Part shown: positions 52,951 to 62,518 of the stretch, in pieces
How the letters are laid out: each line of letters begins with the position of its first letter
Position numbering within the stretch: position 1 is the stretch's first letter
DNA from: Novosphingobium piscinae
GTDB taxonomy: Bacteria > Pseudomonadota > Alphaproteobacteria > Sphingomonadales > Sphingomonadaceae
DNA length: 64,000 nucleotides
Assembly (NCBI RefSeq): GCF_014230355.1
Contig: NZ_JACLAX010000002.1
Span: 186,001 to 250,000 of the forward strand
Reading direction: 5' to 3'
Position numbers and translations under genes: made by a program
The notes under the pieces: generated by a model
What the model saw: the letters and a program-made list of their open reading frames with translations, nothing else
Told to the model about the DNA's origin: nothing
The model's database searches: none

Positions 52951-53400
52951 ATGATGACCGTCGCATCGCTGCCCCGTCCCGTCGTCGCGCTTGGCCTCGC
53001 CGGCATCCTGCCCCAGGCCGCCTGCGTCGCCATCGTGCTCAACGCCCCGGAAGACCGCTGGTTCGCGCTTGCCGCGGGCTGCTTTTATGCCGCGGTGATC
53101 CTGTCGTTCCTGGGCGGGATGTGGTGGATGGCCGGCCTGCTCTCGGGCCGGACCAGCCCGGATTTCTATGCGCTGGCCGTGGCGCCCAGCCTGATCGGCT
53201 GGGGCGCCCTGCTACCCTGGTGCTTCGGCTGGCGCTGGCCCGGCCCCGCGCTGCTCGTGCTGGCCGCAGTCCTGCTCGCCAGCCCGCTGGTCGACCGCTG
53301 GCTGGCCAGCTCGCTCACCCTGCCGCCCGCCTGGCTGCGGCTGCGCCTCGCCATGGCGACAGGACTGGGGCTGAGCACGCTGGCGTTGGGGCTGCTTTAG
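52951..53400 (+). CDS. DUF3429 membrane protein
   Basis: A 149-aa protein with four to five hydrophobic segments (about 8-28, 36-58, 68-90, 92-112, 128-148) and the DUF3429-like LSFLGGMWW motif near residue 52-60. DUF3429 proteins have no assigned function. Start at 52951 (MMTVASL); ATG three bases later equally likely. Divergent from the DCC gene. Confidence 0.75.
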   Translation: MMTVASLPRPVVALGLAGILPQAACVAIVLNAPEDRWFALAAGCFYAAVILSFLGGMWWMAGLLSGRTSPDFYALAVAPSLIGWGALLPWCFGWRWPGPALLVLAAVLLASPLVDRWLASSLTLPPAWLRLRLAMATGLGLSTLALGLL

Positions 53401-53473
53401 CGAACAAGTAACCGCCGCAAGGGATTGATAGCTGGGCCAGTGTGAACCGCCAACCCTTGCGGCTTGTGCGACG

Positions 53474-54673
53474 CTAGCTGATACCGTGTTGCCGGATCGC
53501 TGCCAGCATGGCGACATACCAGCTGTTACGGTCGTCAAAGAATTGGTCTTTGAGGGGCCCGGTAGCACCCTGCAGTCTGCGGTAGAGTTGATCGTCCTCG
53601 CTGAGGCGGATTAATGCCTCCTCGTAGGCGTCAATGTCATCAGGCGGTACCTCGATCGTGGCTGGGCGCAGGTAATGGAGCGCGGGGCAGACGGCTGAGG
53701 TGACCAGCGGTCGGCCAGCGAGGATTGCTTCGGCGCAAGTCATCTCGAACCCCGCTTCAAAACTGCTCCGGGTAGGAACAACGCAAACGTGGGCAGAGCC
53801 GAGTAACTCGCGCAGCTTGTCGGGGCCGCAATGGCCATGCACAGTAACGGCGTCGGCAAGGCCAAGGTCGCCTACGCGGGATCGTACGGCGTCCAGCTTG
53901 CCCCCACTGCCGCATAGGTCCCATTTGTAGTGGCCTGGCCGCGCGGTAGCCAGCCGGCGGGAGACTTCAATCATATCGAAGACCCCTTTGTTTTCCTCGA
54001 CCCTGCCCACAAACAGGATGTGGAAGGGCCACCGCATTGTCCGGTGGGGCAGGGCAATTCCGGCGAACTGCGCAGGCTGGTATGTCGGCAGGTGATCGAG
54101 CATGGGGACGCTAGCTGCTCGGTCGCCAAGTAGAGCCTCGACTTGGACACGAATATCGTGGGAAGTCATCACTATGGCTGCCGCGTACCTGAGCACCAGC
54201 CACTCATTGAGGGCAATGAGTATCTTCTCGGTCCTGCGGATCGGTCGGAACTTGGCATAGAGCACGCAGTGGTACGATACGATAAACTTGGCCCCTAGCC
54301 ACCGGGCCGGTGCAAGCATCCACCACATGTTCTGGTTGCCGGTCAGCACGACGACGTCTGGCCTGAACCGCACTACGCTGACCAGAACCTTCAGGAACCA
54401 GACGATCATTCCGAGATGATAGGCAAGACCATGACGGTTCTGCATCGGGCGATTCTCAAAGGTAAAACGGCCGACCCGTTCCACAAAATGCTCGCCAGCC
54501 AGCCAACTGACGACGTGGCTCTCCGCGCCAAGGCTCTCTGCAAGATCGAAGAACTGCTTCATGTAGTCAGTGCCAAAGAAGTCCTTTGCTTGATTGCTCA
54601 TCCACTCATTGTAGGCCCGCCTTACATTGGCTGGCCCACTGATATAGGTGATCCTCGGCGCGCGATCTCTCAT
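53474..54673 (-). CDS. glycosyltransferase, GT4-like
   Basis: A 399-aa GT-B fold glycosyltransferase. The N-terminal domain has ISGPANVRRAYNEW and YHCVLYAKF; the C-terminal donor-binding domain shows HILFVGRVEENKGVFDMIEV near 226-245, LCGSGGKLDAVR near 268 and the E-x7-E acid motif in SSFEAGFEMTCAEAILAGRPLV near 318-340. The ATG at 54673 has an AAGGAA site. Donor and acceptor are unknown; GT4 enzymes of this type act on exopolysaccharide or lipid-linked sugars. The base composition is lower in G+C than neighbouring housekeeping genes, a mild sign of transfer. Confidence 0.85.
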   Translation of the reverse strand: MRDRAPRITYISGPANVRRAYNEWMSNQAKDFFGTDYMKQFFDLAESLGAESHVVSWLAGEHFVERVGRFTFENRPMQNRHGLAYHLGMIVWFLKVLVSVVRFRPDVVVLTGNQNMWWMLAPARWLGAKFIVSYHCVLYAKFRPIRRTEKILIALNEWLVLRYAAAIVMTSHDIRVQVEALLGDRAASVPMLDHLPTYQPAQFAGIALPHRTMRWPFHILFVGRVEENKGVFDMIEVSRRLATARPGHYKWDLCGSGGKLDAVRSRVGDLGLADAVTVHGHCGPDKLRELLGSAHVCVVPTRSSFEAGFEMTCAEAILAGRPLVTSAVCPALHYLRPATIEVPPDDIDAYEEALIRLSEDDQLYRRLQGATGPLKDQFFDDRNSWYVAMLAAIRQHGIS

Positions 54674-55039
54674 CAAAAGTTCCTTGGCAGCATGACTAGG
54701 CTCAAGCTGGTAACTCGCTACAATGGTGTGGCTGACCTCCCCATGCTGGTCACGCGATGATGAGCAGATTTCGCTGGCTTGGTGCTCCCACATCATCCCT
54801 TGGGCCACCCGGGGCTAGAGTTTCCGGGGATCAGGCCAGAGCTCGATACGTCATATACCTGCATGCCTTTGAGAACGGTTCCAACTTGCGTGCTAGCCTT
54901 GGTCGCTGAATTGCTTATGGCAAGATTCTAACCCCGCATTCGGGTTTGGCATCGAGAAACCTAGTCGAGGTCTATCGATTTATACGATCATCTGACCTTA
55001 GCGGCATGCACCTATCAATCAGAGTTTCAAGCATGCCAG
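54674..55039. other. AT-richer divergent gap between the two glycosyltransferases
   Basis: A 366-bp region with less G+C than the rest of the window (e.g. 54890-55030). It must carry promoters for both divergent genes. No gene, tRNA or repeat was seen. Confidence 0.45.
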
Positions 55040-56371
55040 ATGAGTGAAAACCAAAATTTGCCGAACTCAACCGCTAAACTGTCGAATGAGGTGGCGCGAT
55101 CTCCTCTCGCCGCCACGAGGGACCGCATGACGTTTCGCCCCAACAGCCTGGTTCTGGTGATCCCGACGGTCTGCGCCCTCCGCGACGGAGCGATCAGCCT
55201 GGACGGAGATTTCGCGAACAACGTGCGCGCCTATCTTGCGGCCTTCTCGCACGTCCATGTCATGACGACAGCAGCTCCCGGCGAACAGTCCTTTCCCAAT
55301 ACCGTGCCACTGGCCGACCTGGCCGACGGGGATCGTCTGACCATCACCATCCTGCCCGAACCCTATCGCGAAGATCGCTATTTCCGGAACAGGGGCAGGG
55401 TAAAGGCCCAGCTTCACCAGGCCATGTCGGAAAGCGAATTCCACCTGATCTCGCCGCATGCCGCGTTTGACTGGCCCACTCTCGCAGCCGAGGTCTGCCA
55501 GGAGTTGGGTATCCCCTACAACATGGAGGCGGATTGGGCCCTGCCGGTGGCCAGGGCCGAGCTTTGGCGCATGATGCCGTGGGGGCCGAACAAGCTGCGC
55601 AAGTACATCTGGGGTCTGTACCACGATCGCCAGTACTATCGCGCCCTTGACCGCAGCGCCCTTGCGCTCCTGCAGGGGGGCGAGGTGTTCAACGAACTCG
55701 GACACCGCGCTCCCAACGCGTTCTCGGTGCTCAACGTGCAGATCACCGGGGAGGACCGCATTGCTCCCGCTGCCCTCGCGGCGAAACTCGCCCGTTCGGA
55801 CACCCAGCCGGTCAAGATCTTCTACGCAGGCCGTGCAGCCCCGATGAAAGGACCGCATGTCTGGCTGGAGATCGTCCGGCGGCTCAAGCTGGCGGGGTGC
55901 CGGTTCGAAGCCACCTGGGCGGGTGCCGGTCCCGAGCTGGACAGCATGCAACGGTTTGTGGATAGCCATGGGCTGGGTGACGTCTGTGTCCTGGCGGGGC
56001 ATGTTGACCGCGACGAAACGCGCCGCCGGATGGCGGATGCGGACCTGTTCGTGTTCTGCCATCTCATCGCCGAATCGCCCCGTTGCCTGGTTGAATCGCT
56101 GGCCTCCGGCACACCGATCGTGGGCTTCGAGAGCCACTATGCCCGCGACCTCGTGGCCCGGCACGGCGGCGGCGCGTTCGTCCCGCGCGGCGATACCGCG
56201 CGGCTTGCCGACATGGTCACGCAACTGGTTTCGGATCGTGCCGCCATTCGGCAACTCACCATCGCGGCAGCCGCAAGCGGGCAGACGTTCGATCGGGATA
56301 CCGCCATCGAGGAGCGGATCGGGCTGATGAAGCGGCACTTGCAATGGTCGTCCGCCGCACGTCGGGCCTAG
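55040..56371 (+). CDS. glycosyltransferase, GT4-like
   Basis: A 443-aa GT-B protein not closely similar to its divergent neighbour. The acceptor domain spans about 35-240 (LVIPTVCALRDGAISLDGDF, HLISPHAAFDWP). The donor domain has KIFYAGRAAPMKGPHVWLEI near 254-273, TWAGAGPELDSM near 289, and the E-x7-E motif in ESPRCLVESLASGTPIVGFES near 350. The start at 55040 gives MSENQNLPNS; an ATG at 55127 (MTFRPNS) is an alternative. Function probably in surface polysaccharide assembly. The gene ends about 70 bp before tRNA-Phe. Confidence 0.85.
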   Translation: MSENQNLPNSTAKLSNEVARSPLAATRDRMTFRPNSLVLVIPTVCALRDGAISLDGDFANNVRAYLAAFSHVHVMTTAAPGEQSFPNTVPLADLADGDRLTITILPEPYREDRYFRNRGRVKAQLHQAMSESEFHLISPHAAFDWPTLAAEVCQELGIPYNMEADWALPVARAELWRMMPWGPNKLRKYIWGLYHDRQYYRALDRSALALLQGGEVFNELGHRAPNAFSVLNVQITGEDRIAPAALAAKLARSDTQPVKIFYAGRAAPMKGPHVWLEIVRRLKLAGCRFEATWAGAGPELDSMQRFVDSHGLGDVCVLAGHVDRDETRRRMADADLFVFCHLIAESPRCLVESLASGTPIVGFESHYARDLVARHGGGAFVPRGDTARLADMVTQLVSDRAAIRQLTIAAAASGQTFDRDTAIEERIGLMKRHLQWSSAARRA

Positions 56372-56441
56372 ATGCCGACCAAGACCGTCCGGCCTTGCGA
56401 TTCCGGTCGTCACGAGTGGGTCGAACAGCCTGCTCAGGCCG

Positions 56442-56517
56442 TGGTGCCCGGGGACGGAGTCGAACCGCCGACACCATGATTTTCAGTCATGTGCTCTACC
56501 AACTGAGCTACCCGGGC
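56442..56517 (-). tRNA. tRNA-Phe (GAA)
   Basis: The minus strand reads GCCCGGGTAGCTCAGTTGGT through ACTGAAAATC to GGTTCGACTCC and CCCGGGCACCA. The acceptor arms GCCCGGG/CCCGGGC, D-loop, T-loop (TTCGACT) and anticodon loop CTGAAAA with GAA are all standard, and CCA is encoded. It lies between a glycosyltransferase gene and the infA cluster. Confidence 0.97.
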
Positions 56518-56681
56518 ATCGCCTTGGCACTGGGCCTGGCTGGGCGGTCCGAGGTTGGCAGGGGGACCGTCCGGCGATTGGAAGCGCGCCTATGGCGAAG
56601 GCGTGGAGGCTTGGCAACCCCCTTTTGCGCTCCGGCCGCGCCGATCCGGCACCTGCGGCGAAACACCGCAGCGCGGCGAGC

Positions 56682-56849
56682 TCAGGCTTGTGCCTCGTCG
56701 TCGTTCGTGGCGGGCGGGCCGGGCAGGGCGTAGCCATCGTCGAGCCAGCGGACGAGGTCGCGGTCGCGGCAGCGGGTCGAGCAGAACGGGCTGTGCTGGG
56801 TGCTGCGGGGTTTGCCGCAGATCGGGCATTTGCGGAGCGGGGCCATCAT
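56682..56849 (-). CDS. yacG: DNA gyrase inhibitor YacG (zinc-binding)
   Basis: A 55-aa protein with the YacG zinc site [20 protein letters not shown] at about residues 8-27 (C-x2-C-x15-C-x3-C minus variation), followed by [19 protein letters not shown]. YacG binds GyrB and inhibits gyrase in E. coli. The start ATG overlaps the stop of the RNase gene by 4 bp, so it is translated as the last member of infA-maf-RNase-yacG. Confidence 0.92.
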   Translation of the reverse strand: MMAPLRKCPICGKPRSTQHSPFCSTRCRDRDLVRWLDDGYALPGPPATNDDEAQA

Positions 56850-57832
56850 GCGGCCAGCGCCTGCGCGAAGCCGGCGTTCAAGGCAAGCTGCGAATCCTCC
56901 TGCCAGACCAGCGGGCGGCCGCTGCGGCGGGTCAGCTCGGCCACCCAGTCGGGGTGCAGCGCAGCGCGCACCGCCGGGTGGCAGACGAGCAGCAAGCGGC
57001 CCGGCGCGCAAACCTGGTCGGCGCGGCGCAGCAGCAGGCGGGCGCCGGCGCCCGCCCGGTCGCGCGCCAGCCGGGCGACCAGCGAGGGGCGCTCGAGCCG
57101 GGCGACGAGCTGGACGAAGCCGAAGCCGTTGATCGCGGTGCGCTCGTGCCGCCAGCCGGGCAGGGCGGCGGCCAGCGCGCCGTCGAGCGCGGCATCGAGC
57201 GCCTGGCGCTCGGCCTTGCCCGGGAGCGTGGGGAAATCGATCCCGACCGAACCGGCCAGGTCGAACCGGCCGACCGCGGCGACCACCGCGGGCACCGCGG
57301 CCTGGGCCAGCGCGGCGGGCGGAAGCGTCCCGTCGATGTCGATCACGGTCATGCCGGGGGTCGGCGAGACGGTCAGGCTGCCGCCGGGGAAGGCCAGGGT
57401 GCCGTCCCAGGCCTCGCCATGGACCTCTTCCCACAGCCCCGGGGGCAGGGCAGTCACGCGGCGCACCGGGACGCCTTCGCCGCCCAGTTGCGCGGCCAGG
57501 CCGGGCGCGGGCATGGGCGGGGCCTGGGTCGGGCGGGCCTGGGCGAGCTTGTGCCGTCCCTGTTCGGCCACGGCGGCGCGCGTTACCACCAGGCGCAGCG
57601 ACGCGCCTTCGCTGGCGGCGCGCGGCAAATGATCGACCAGCGCGGTTTCACCCGAGGCGAACCGCGCCGTGCCGCGGCGGGTCCCGCCATGCCGGGAGAC
57701 CAGCAGCGCGTCCTCGATCTGGCCGGCGGTAAGCTGGCCGGGCCAGTGCAGGCGGGCAGCCCGGACCGTGCCGCCATCCAGCAGGATCGCCCGGTCCTCG
57801 GCGATCCCCTGCTCGACCAGCCACTCAGCCAA
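56846..57832 (-). CDS. minimal RNase E/G family ribonuclease
   Basis: A 328-aa protein that aligns with the RNase E/G core but is far shorter than RNase G (about 490 aa). A degenerate S1-like part covers about 15-90. The catalytic acidic residues appear in [13 protein letters not shown] near 170 and [15 protein letters not shown] near 205. The zinc-link CPxCxG and the C-terminal scaffold are absent. The likely start is TTG at 57832, overlapping the maf stop. Such small proteins recur between maf and yacG in sphingomonads, as far as I recall; catalytic competence is unproven. Confidence 0.78.
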   Translation of the reverse strand: MAEWLVEQGIAEDRAILLDGGTVRAARLHWPGQLTAGQIEDALLVSRHGGTRRGTARFASGETALVDHLPRAASEGASLRLVVTRAAVAEQGRHKLAQARPTQAPPMPAPGLAAQLGGEGVPVRRVTALPPGLWEEVHGEAWDGTLAFPGGSLTVSPTPGMTVIDIDGTLPPAALAQAAVPAVVAAVGRFDLAGSVGIDFPTLPGKAERQALDAALDGALAAALPGWRHERTAINGFGFVQLVARLERPSLVARLARDRAGAGARLLLRRADQVCAPGRLLLVCHPAVRAALHPDWVAELTRRSGRPLVWQEDSQLALNAGFAQALAA

Positions 57833-58436
57833 TCGCGAACCCGGCGGCGCGCAGCAGCGCGCGCGTTTCGAACAGGGGCAGGCCGACCACGCCCGAATGG
57901 CTGCCGGAAATCCACGCGATCAGCCCTTCGGCGCTACCCTGGATGGCATAGCCACCGGCCTTGCCCTGCCACTCGCCGCCGGCGAGATAGGCGGCGATCT
58001 CCTCGCGGCTGAGCGGCTTGAAGCGGACGATCGTCTCGCTCAGCCGTTCCCGCAGCGTGCCGTCGGGCGCGCGCAGGGCGACGGCGGAGAGTACGCGGTG
58101 ACGCCGGCCGGAAAGCAGGGTCAGGCAAGTGCGGGCGGTGTCGGCGTCCTCGGCCTTGGGCAGGATGCGGCGGCCGACCGCGACCACCGTGTCCCCGGCC
58201 AGGACATGGGCCTGGGGATCGGCCCCGGCCTGGGCTTTCTCGCGCGCCATGCGGCGGGCGTAGTCGCGGGGCAGTTCCGCCTTGTGCGGCGTCTCGTCGA
58301 TATCGGCGGCGCAGATCCGCGCCGGGGCCAGGCCCAGCCGCGCGATCAGCTCGCGGCGGCGCGGCGAGGCGGAGGCCAGGACCAGCGAGGGGGCGACCGG
58401 CGGCACGTCCGGCGGCGCCGCGGCGACCGGCTCCAT
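57825..58436 (-). CDS. maf: Maf-like nucleotide pyrophosphatase
   Basis: A 203-aa house-cleaning phosphatase of the Maf/HAM1 fold acting on modified or canonical NTPs. It has [16 protein letters not shown] near residues 19-33, [11 protein letters not shown] near 45, AGDTVVAV near 79, [13 protein letters not shown] near 107 and the C-terminal [13 protein letters not shown] near 160-172. An N-terminal Pro/Ala extension of 12-15 residues precedes the core. It follows infA by 5 bp. Confidence 0.93.
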   Translation of the reverse strand: MEPVAAAPPDVPPVAPSLVLASASPRRRELIARLGLAPARICAADIDETPHKAELPRDYARRMAREKAQAGADPQAHVLAGDTVVAVGRRILPKAEDADTARTCLTLLSGRRHRVLSAVALRAPDGTLRERLSETIVRFKPLSREEIAAYLAGGEWQGKAGGYAIQGSAEGLIAWISGSHSGVVGLPLFETRALLRAAGFAIG

Positions 58437-58441
58437 CGGGG

Positions 58442-58687
58442 TCAGTACGATCCGGGACCGCCGCGGCCGGGCATGAAGCGATAGGTGATGCGGCCCTTGG
58501 TGAGATCGTAGGGGGTCAGTTCGACCAGCACCTCGTCTCCCACCAGCACGCGGATGCGGTTCTTGCGCATCTTGCCTGCCGTGTGGCCCAGGATCTCGTG
58601 ATCGTTTTCCAGTCGCACGCGGAACATCGCGTTGGGCAGCAGTTCGACCACCTGCCCGCGCATTTCAAGGAGCTCTTCTTTCGCCAT
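58442..58687 (-). CDS. infA: translation initiation factor IF-1
   Basis: Essential OB-fold factor binding the 30S A site. [20 protein letters not shown] and the [19 protein letters not shown] segment are diagnostic. At 81 aa it is about nine residues longer than most bacterial IF-1 (72 aa); the added tail is [10 protein letters not shown]. It heads the operon infA-maf-RNase-yacG. Confidence 0.96.
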   Translation of the reverse strand: MAKEELLEMRGQVVELLPNAMFRVRLENDHEILGHTAGKMRKNRIRVLVGDEVLVELTPYDLTKGRITYRFMPGRGGPGSY

Positions 58688-58925
58688 CCGCTATTCGGTT
58701 CCGTTCAGATCTCGGGAGATTGCCGCGCCCATACGCGGGACTCGGCAAAAAGGCCAGTGAGGAAATCCCGCAGCGACGGCGAGCACTGTGCGCCGCGAGG
58801 CGGGTGGGGCCCGGCCCCGGCCAAACCGGTATCGGCAGGGCGACAATTTGTTACCGAGCGCGGCTTGCCCGGCTGGTGGGGGGCAGGCAGGGAAGCGGTG
58901 CGGGAGGGGCAATCCCGAACAAAGG

Positions 58926-61367
58926 ATGCTGAGCTTGCGTCGATCCCTGACTGCCGCCTGGCTGGCCGGCCCCGCTGTTTCCGTCCTGGCGCTGGCGGCG
59001 CCCGCCCGCGCGGCAGACGAGCAGGTGCCCGGACCGGCGGCGAATGCCGTGACCCTGCCCGCCGATCCGGCCAGCCTGGCCGCTGCCGAGGAGGAGCGGA
59101 TCGAGCCGCGCGCCGGCGAGATCGTGGTGGTCGCCACCCGGCTCAAGGGCCAGGTCGATGCGCCGCAGCCGCCGATCCTGACCCTGAGCGAGGACGACAT
59201 CGCCGCCTATGGCGCGGCCTCCATCACCGACCTGCTGGCAGTCCTGTCGCCGCAGACCGGCTCGGGCCGCGGACGCGGCGCCGGCCGTCCGGTGGTGCTG
59301 CTCAACGGCCAGCGGATTTCGGGCTTCCGGGAAATGCGCAACATCCCGCCCGAGGCGATCCGCCGGCTGGAGATCCTGCCCGAGGAGGTCGCGCTGCGCT
59401 ATGGCTATCCGGCCAACCAGCGGGTGATCAACTTCATCCTCAAGGACAAGTTCAGCGCCCGCACGATCGAGGCCGAGTTCGGCCAGCCCGATCGGGGCGG
59501 CAGTTCGACCAGCGAGGCCGAGGCCTCGCTGTTCCGCATCGTCGGGCAAGGCCGGCTGAACCTGACCGTTACCGCCACCGACACAACGCCCTTGTTCGAA
59601 AGCGAGCGCGGCGTCACCCAGGTGGCGGGCAGCATACCGGGCAGTGCGGCTGCCCGGACGCTGATTGCCGACAGTCGCGAGGTCGGGGTCAACGCGACCT
59701 GGACCACCGGGTTGGGCGAGAAGGGGCTCGACGGCGCGTTGACGCTCAATGGCGCGTTCACCCGCAACGATACTGCCTCGTTCTTCGGGCTCGACGGGGT
59801 GACGCTGTCGCCGCTCGCCCGGCGCGGGCAGACCGAGACCACCGAGGCCGGGATCACCTTCGCCAAGCCGCTGGGCACCTGGCAGCTGACCGCCACGCTC
59901 GATGGCTCGCACGCTGCCAGTCTCACCCGGATCGACCGCGCCGACGGGACGCGGCTGAGCGACACGGCGCGCAGCCTCAACGATACCGCCACCAGCCTGC
60001 TCACCCTAGTCGGCCGGCCGCTGGCCCTGCCCGCCGGCGACGTGACCACGACGCTCAAGGCGGGCTTCGCCTGGTCGGCCATCACCAGCAGCGATACGCG
60101 CACGGTGGCCGGCGGCGCGCGCCTGCGCCGCGGCGATGCCTCGACCGGGATCAACCTGGGCGTACCGTTGACCAGCCGGCGCAACGGCGTGCTGCCCGGG
60201 GCCGGGGACATCACCCTCAATCTCAGCGCGGGGGTCAACCACCTGTCGGACTTCGGCACGCTGTCGGATTGGAGCGCCGGGGTGACCTGGGGGCTCACCG
60301 AACGGCTCGGGCTGCAGGCGAGCTATCTGGTCAACCAGGCCGCGCCCGGCCTGACCGACCTGGGCGCTCCGGTGGTGGTCACGCCCAACGTGGCGCTGTA
60401 CGATTTTGTCCGCAACGAGACCGCGCTGGTGACGATCACCACCGGCGGCAACCGCCAGCTCGTCCGCGAGACCCAGCGCGACATCAAGCTTGGACTCAAC
60501 TGGCAGATCCCGCTCCTGAGCGAATCCAATCTGGTGGTCGAATACTTCCGCAACCGCTCGAGCAACGTCACGGCCGCCTTTCCGGTCCTGACCCAGGCGA
60601 TCGAGGCGGCCTTCCCCGGCCGGGTGACCCGCGATGCGAACGGCCGCCTGATCGCCCTCAACCGCCTGCCGATCACTCTGGCCCGCGAAGAGAGCGCGCG
60701 GCTGCGCTACGGCTTCAACCTGGGCGGCGCGATCGGCAAGCCAGCCCCGACCGCCCGGGGCGGCCCGGGCGGCGCCGCAGGCGGCGGCATGCCCGGTGGC
60801 CCTCCGCGCGGCGCCGGTGCCGGTGGTCCCCCGCCGGGGGCAGGGGGTGGCGGACCGCCGGGTGGCGGGCGGTTCGGCAATGGCCAGGGTCGCTGGAACC
60901 TGTCGCTCTACCATACCGTGCAATTCGAGAACCGCGTGGCCGTGGGTGCGAACGGGCCGCTGCTCGACCTGCTGGACGGCGATGCGCTGACCGGCGGCGG
61001 AGTGGCCCGGCACAGCGTCGAGGCCGAGGGCGGCGCGTTCTACCGTGGTTTTGGCCTGCGTTTCACCGGCACCTGGACTGCTCCCACGCGGATCAAGGGC
61101 ACGGGTGCGCCCGGTTCGACCGACCTGCGCTTTGGCGCCCTCGCCAAGATCAACCTGCGCGCCTTCGTCGATCTGGGCCAGCAGAAGCGGCTGGTTGACG
61201 CTGCGCCGTTCTTCAAGAACGCGCGCTTCTCGCTCGAGGTCAACAACCTGCTCGACCAGCGCCAGCGCGTCACCGACCTGACGGGAGCCGTGCCGATCGG
61301 CTACCAGCCCGACCTGGTCGATCCCGTCGGCCGGTTCATCGGGGTCGAGCTGCGCAAGCAGTTCTGA
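58926..61367 (+). CDS. TonB-dependent receptor
   Basis: An 813-aa outer-membrane receptor. After a signal peptide (about 1-29, ending ARA) comes a TonB-box-like EIVVVATR near residue 65-72, a plug domain (ILTLSEDDIAAYGAASITDLLAVL ... VVLLNGQRISGF ... EILPEEVALRYGYPANQRVINFILK), then a 22-stranded barrel ending in aromatic ELRKQF. A Gly/Pro/Arg-rich insert at residues ~604-655 is unusual. An AAAGG site lies just before the ATG. The substrate is unknown; no transport or enzyme partner is adjacent. Between its end and the convergent phosphatase is a CCCGGGC/GCCCGGG hairpin. Confidence 0.88.
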   Translation: MLSLRRSLTAAWLAGPAVSVLALAAPARAADEQVPGPAANAVTLPADPASLAAAEEERIEPRAGEIVVVATRLKGQVDAPQPPILTLSEDDIAAYGAASITDLLAVLSPQTGSGRGRGAGRPVVLLNGQRISGFREMRNIPPEAIRRLEILPEEVALRYGYPANQRVINFILKDKFSARTIEAEFGQPDRGGSSTSEAEASLFRIVGQGRLNLTVTATDTTPLFESERGVTQVAGSIPGSAAARTLIADSREVGVNATWTTGLGEKGLDGALTLNGAFTRNDTASFFGLDGVTLSPLARRGQTETTEAGITFAKPLGTWQLTATLDGSHAASLTRIDRADGTRLSDTARSLNDTATSLLTLVGRPLALPAGDVTTTLKAGFAWSAITSSDTRTVAGGARLRRGDASTGINLGVPLTSRRNGVLPGAGDITLNLSAGVNHLSDFGTLSDWSAGVTWGLTERLGLQASYLVNQAAPGLTDLGAPVVVTPNVALYDFVRNETALVTITTGGNRQLVRETQRDIKLGLNWQIPLLSESNLVVEYFRNRSSNVTAAFPVLTQAIEAAFPGRVTRDANGRLIALNRLPITLAREESARLRYGFNLGGAIGKPAPTARGGPGGAAGGGMPGGPPRGAGAGGPPPGAGGGGPPGGGRFGNGQGRWNLSLYHTVQFENRVAVGANGPLLDLLDGDALTGGGVARHSVEAEGGAFYRGFGLRFTGTWTAPTRIKGTGAPGSTDLRFGALAKINLRAFVDLGQQKRLVDAAPFFKNARFSLEVNNLLDQRQRVTDLTGAVPIGYQPDLVDPVGRFIGVELRKQF

Positions 61368-61409
61368 TGCCGCGGTCGGCCGCACCCCGGGCCCGATCGG
61401 TCGCCCGGG

Positions 61410-62183
61410 TCAATCGGCGGTGACAGTGAGGGTCCAGGCCTGTTCGTCCTGCAGCACGATGCCCGACAGCCGCCCGGAGCGGTAGGCCCCGGTATCGACG
61501 CCGATCCGGTTGTGCAGCACGGCCACCTCGTCCTCGATGCTGTGGCCGTGCACCACCACCCGGCCGTGGTAGCGGTTGCTGTCGATGAACCGCTTGCGGA
61601 TCCAGAGCAGGTCGCTGCGCCGCTGCTGGTCCAGCGCCACTCCCGGCCGCACCCCGGCATGACAGAAGAAGTAGTCGCCCGAGGACCAGGAGACCGGCAG
61701 CTCGCGCAGCCAGTCGACGATCGGGGCCCCGATCGCGTCCATCAGCCGCGCGGCGAACTCTTCATCCTGCTCCCAGGGCAAGGGCGGGGACAGCCCCAGG
61801 CTGTCGAGCATGGCCTGGCCGCCGAAGCTCAACCACGACACATAGGCGTCCGGCCGGGCATCGATGCAATCGAGCAGGGTGGCCTCGTGGTTGCCCAGGA
61901 GCACCAGGAAGTCGGGATGGTTGCGGTTGCTGTAGAGCGCCTGGAGCACCGAGAAGCTGGCCGGCCCGCGATCGATCACGTCGCCGAGCAGGATGATCTT
62001 GGTGCTGAGCGCGGGCGGCAGCGCGTCCTCCGAAACCCGTTGGAAGGCCCGCATCATCGCCGTCAGCAGCTTGCCGCAGCCATGGATATCGCCGATCGCC
62101 AGAATCCGGTCGCCCGGCGCCGTCCGTGGCGGCGAACGCCAGAACGGATAGGGCACCTGCACGGGTTGAAGCTCGAACGCCAT
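61410..62183 (-). CDS. metallophosphoesterase (PPP-like serine/threonine phosphatase)
   Basis: A 257-aa phosphatase with the full PPP metal set: GDIHGCGK near residue 32, LGDVIDRGPAS near 68, LLGNHEATLLD near 96, a late FFCHAG near 178, and VVHGHS near 213. The architecture is that of bacterial PrpA/ApaH-like calcineurin-type enzymes; the target may be protein phosphate or a dinucleotide. No partner is visible. Start is ATG at 62183; the frame is open further upstream without family similarity. Confidence 0.87.
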   Translation of the reverse strand: MAFELQPVQVPYPFWRSPPRTAPGDRILAIGDIHGCGKLLTAMMRAFQRVSEDALPPALSTKIILLGDVIDRGPASFSVLQALYSNRNHPDFLVLLGNHEATLLDCIDARPDAYVSWLSFGGQAMLDSLGLSPPLPWEQDEEFAARLMDAIGAPIVDWLRELPVSWSSGDYFFCHAGVRPGVALDQQRRSDLLWIRKRFIDSNRYHGRVVVHGHSIEDEVAVLHNRIGVDTGAYRSGRLSGIVLQDEQAWTLTVTAD

Positions 62184-62518
62184 GGTTTCCAGTTGCTGCG
62201 GCCATCGCGGCCCGGCCGGGGCGATGTATTGCCCCTGCGCAAAACGCGAAGCGGTCCGACCGCCCGGTCCGGCCCTGTCTTGACCGCGCTCACGCCTATA
62301 CTGCGGGCCCGCGCGGAGCAAGGGTGAGCGCCGTCTCCTGGCTGCACCGAGGCGGAAGAGTGGCGCCGCGCCGCCGGTTGCGGGGGCCGTGGAACCGCGA
62401 TGATTTCTGCCTCCCGGCGGGACAGGTGCGGAAAACGGCGAATGAGCCCTTGGCAACGCGGCGAAAACGGCTAGCACCGGTCCCAGCCGGCCGACACGGC
62501 CCGTATGCGGAGGAGCGA
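62184..62518. other. divergent gap upstream of the phosphatase and the XrtV-type accessory gene
   Basis: A 335-bp stretch containing a TTGACC and a TATACT near 62278-62301, though their spacing (11 bp) is too short for a normal promoter. No gene or repeat was recognised. Confidence 0.4.

Noticed and set aside
53474..56517. genomic island or prophage
   Set aside because: No integrase, attachment repeat or phage gene was found; only a possible small inserted block is reported.
56344..56733. plus-strand frame of 129 codons beyond the second glycosyltransferase
   Set aside because: It reads through tRNA-Phe and into yacG on the opposite strand; not a protein gene.
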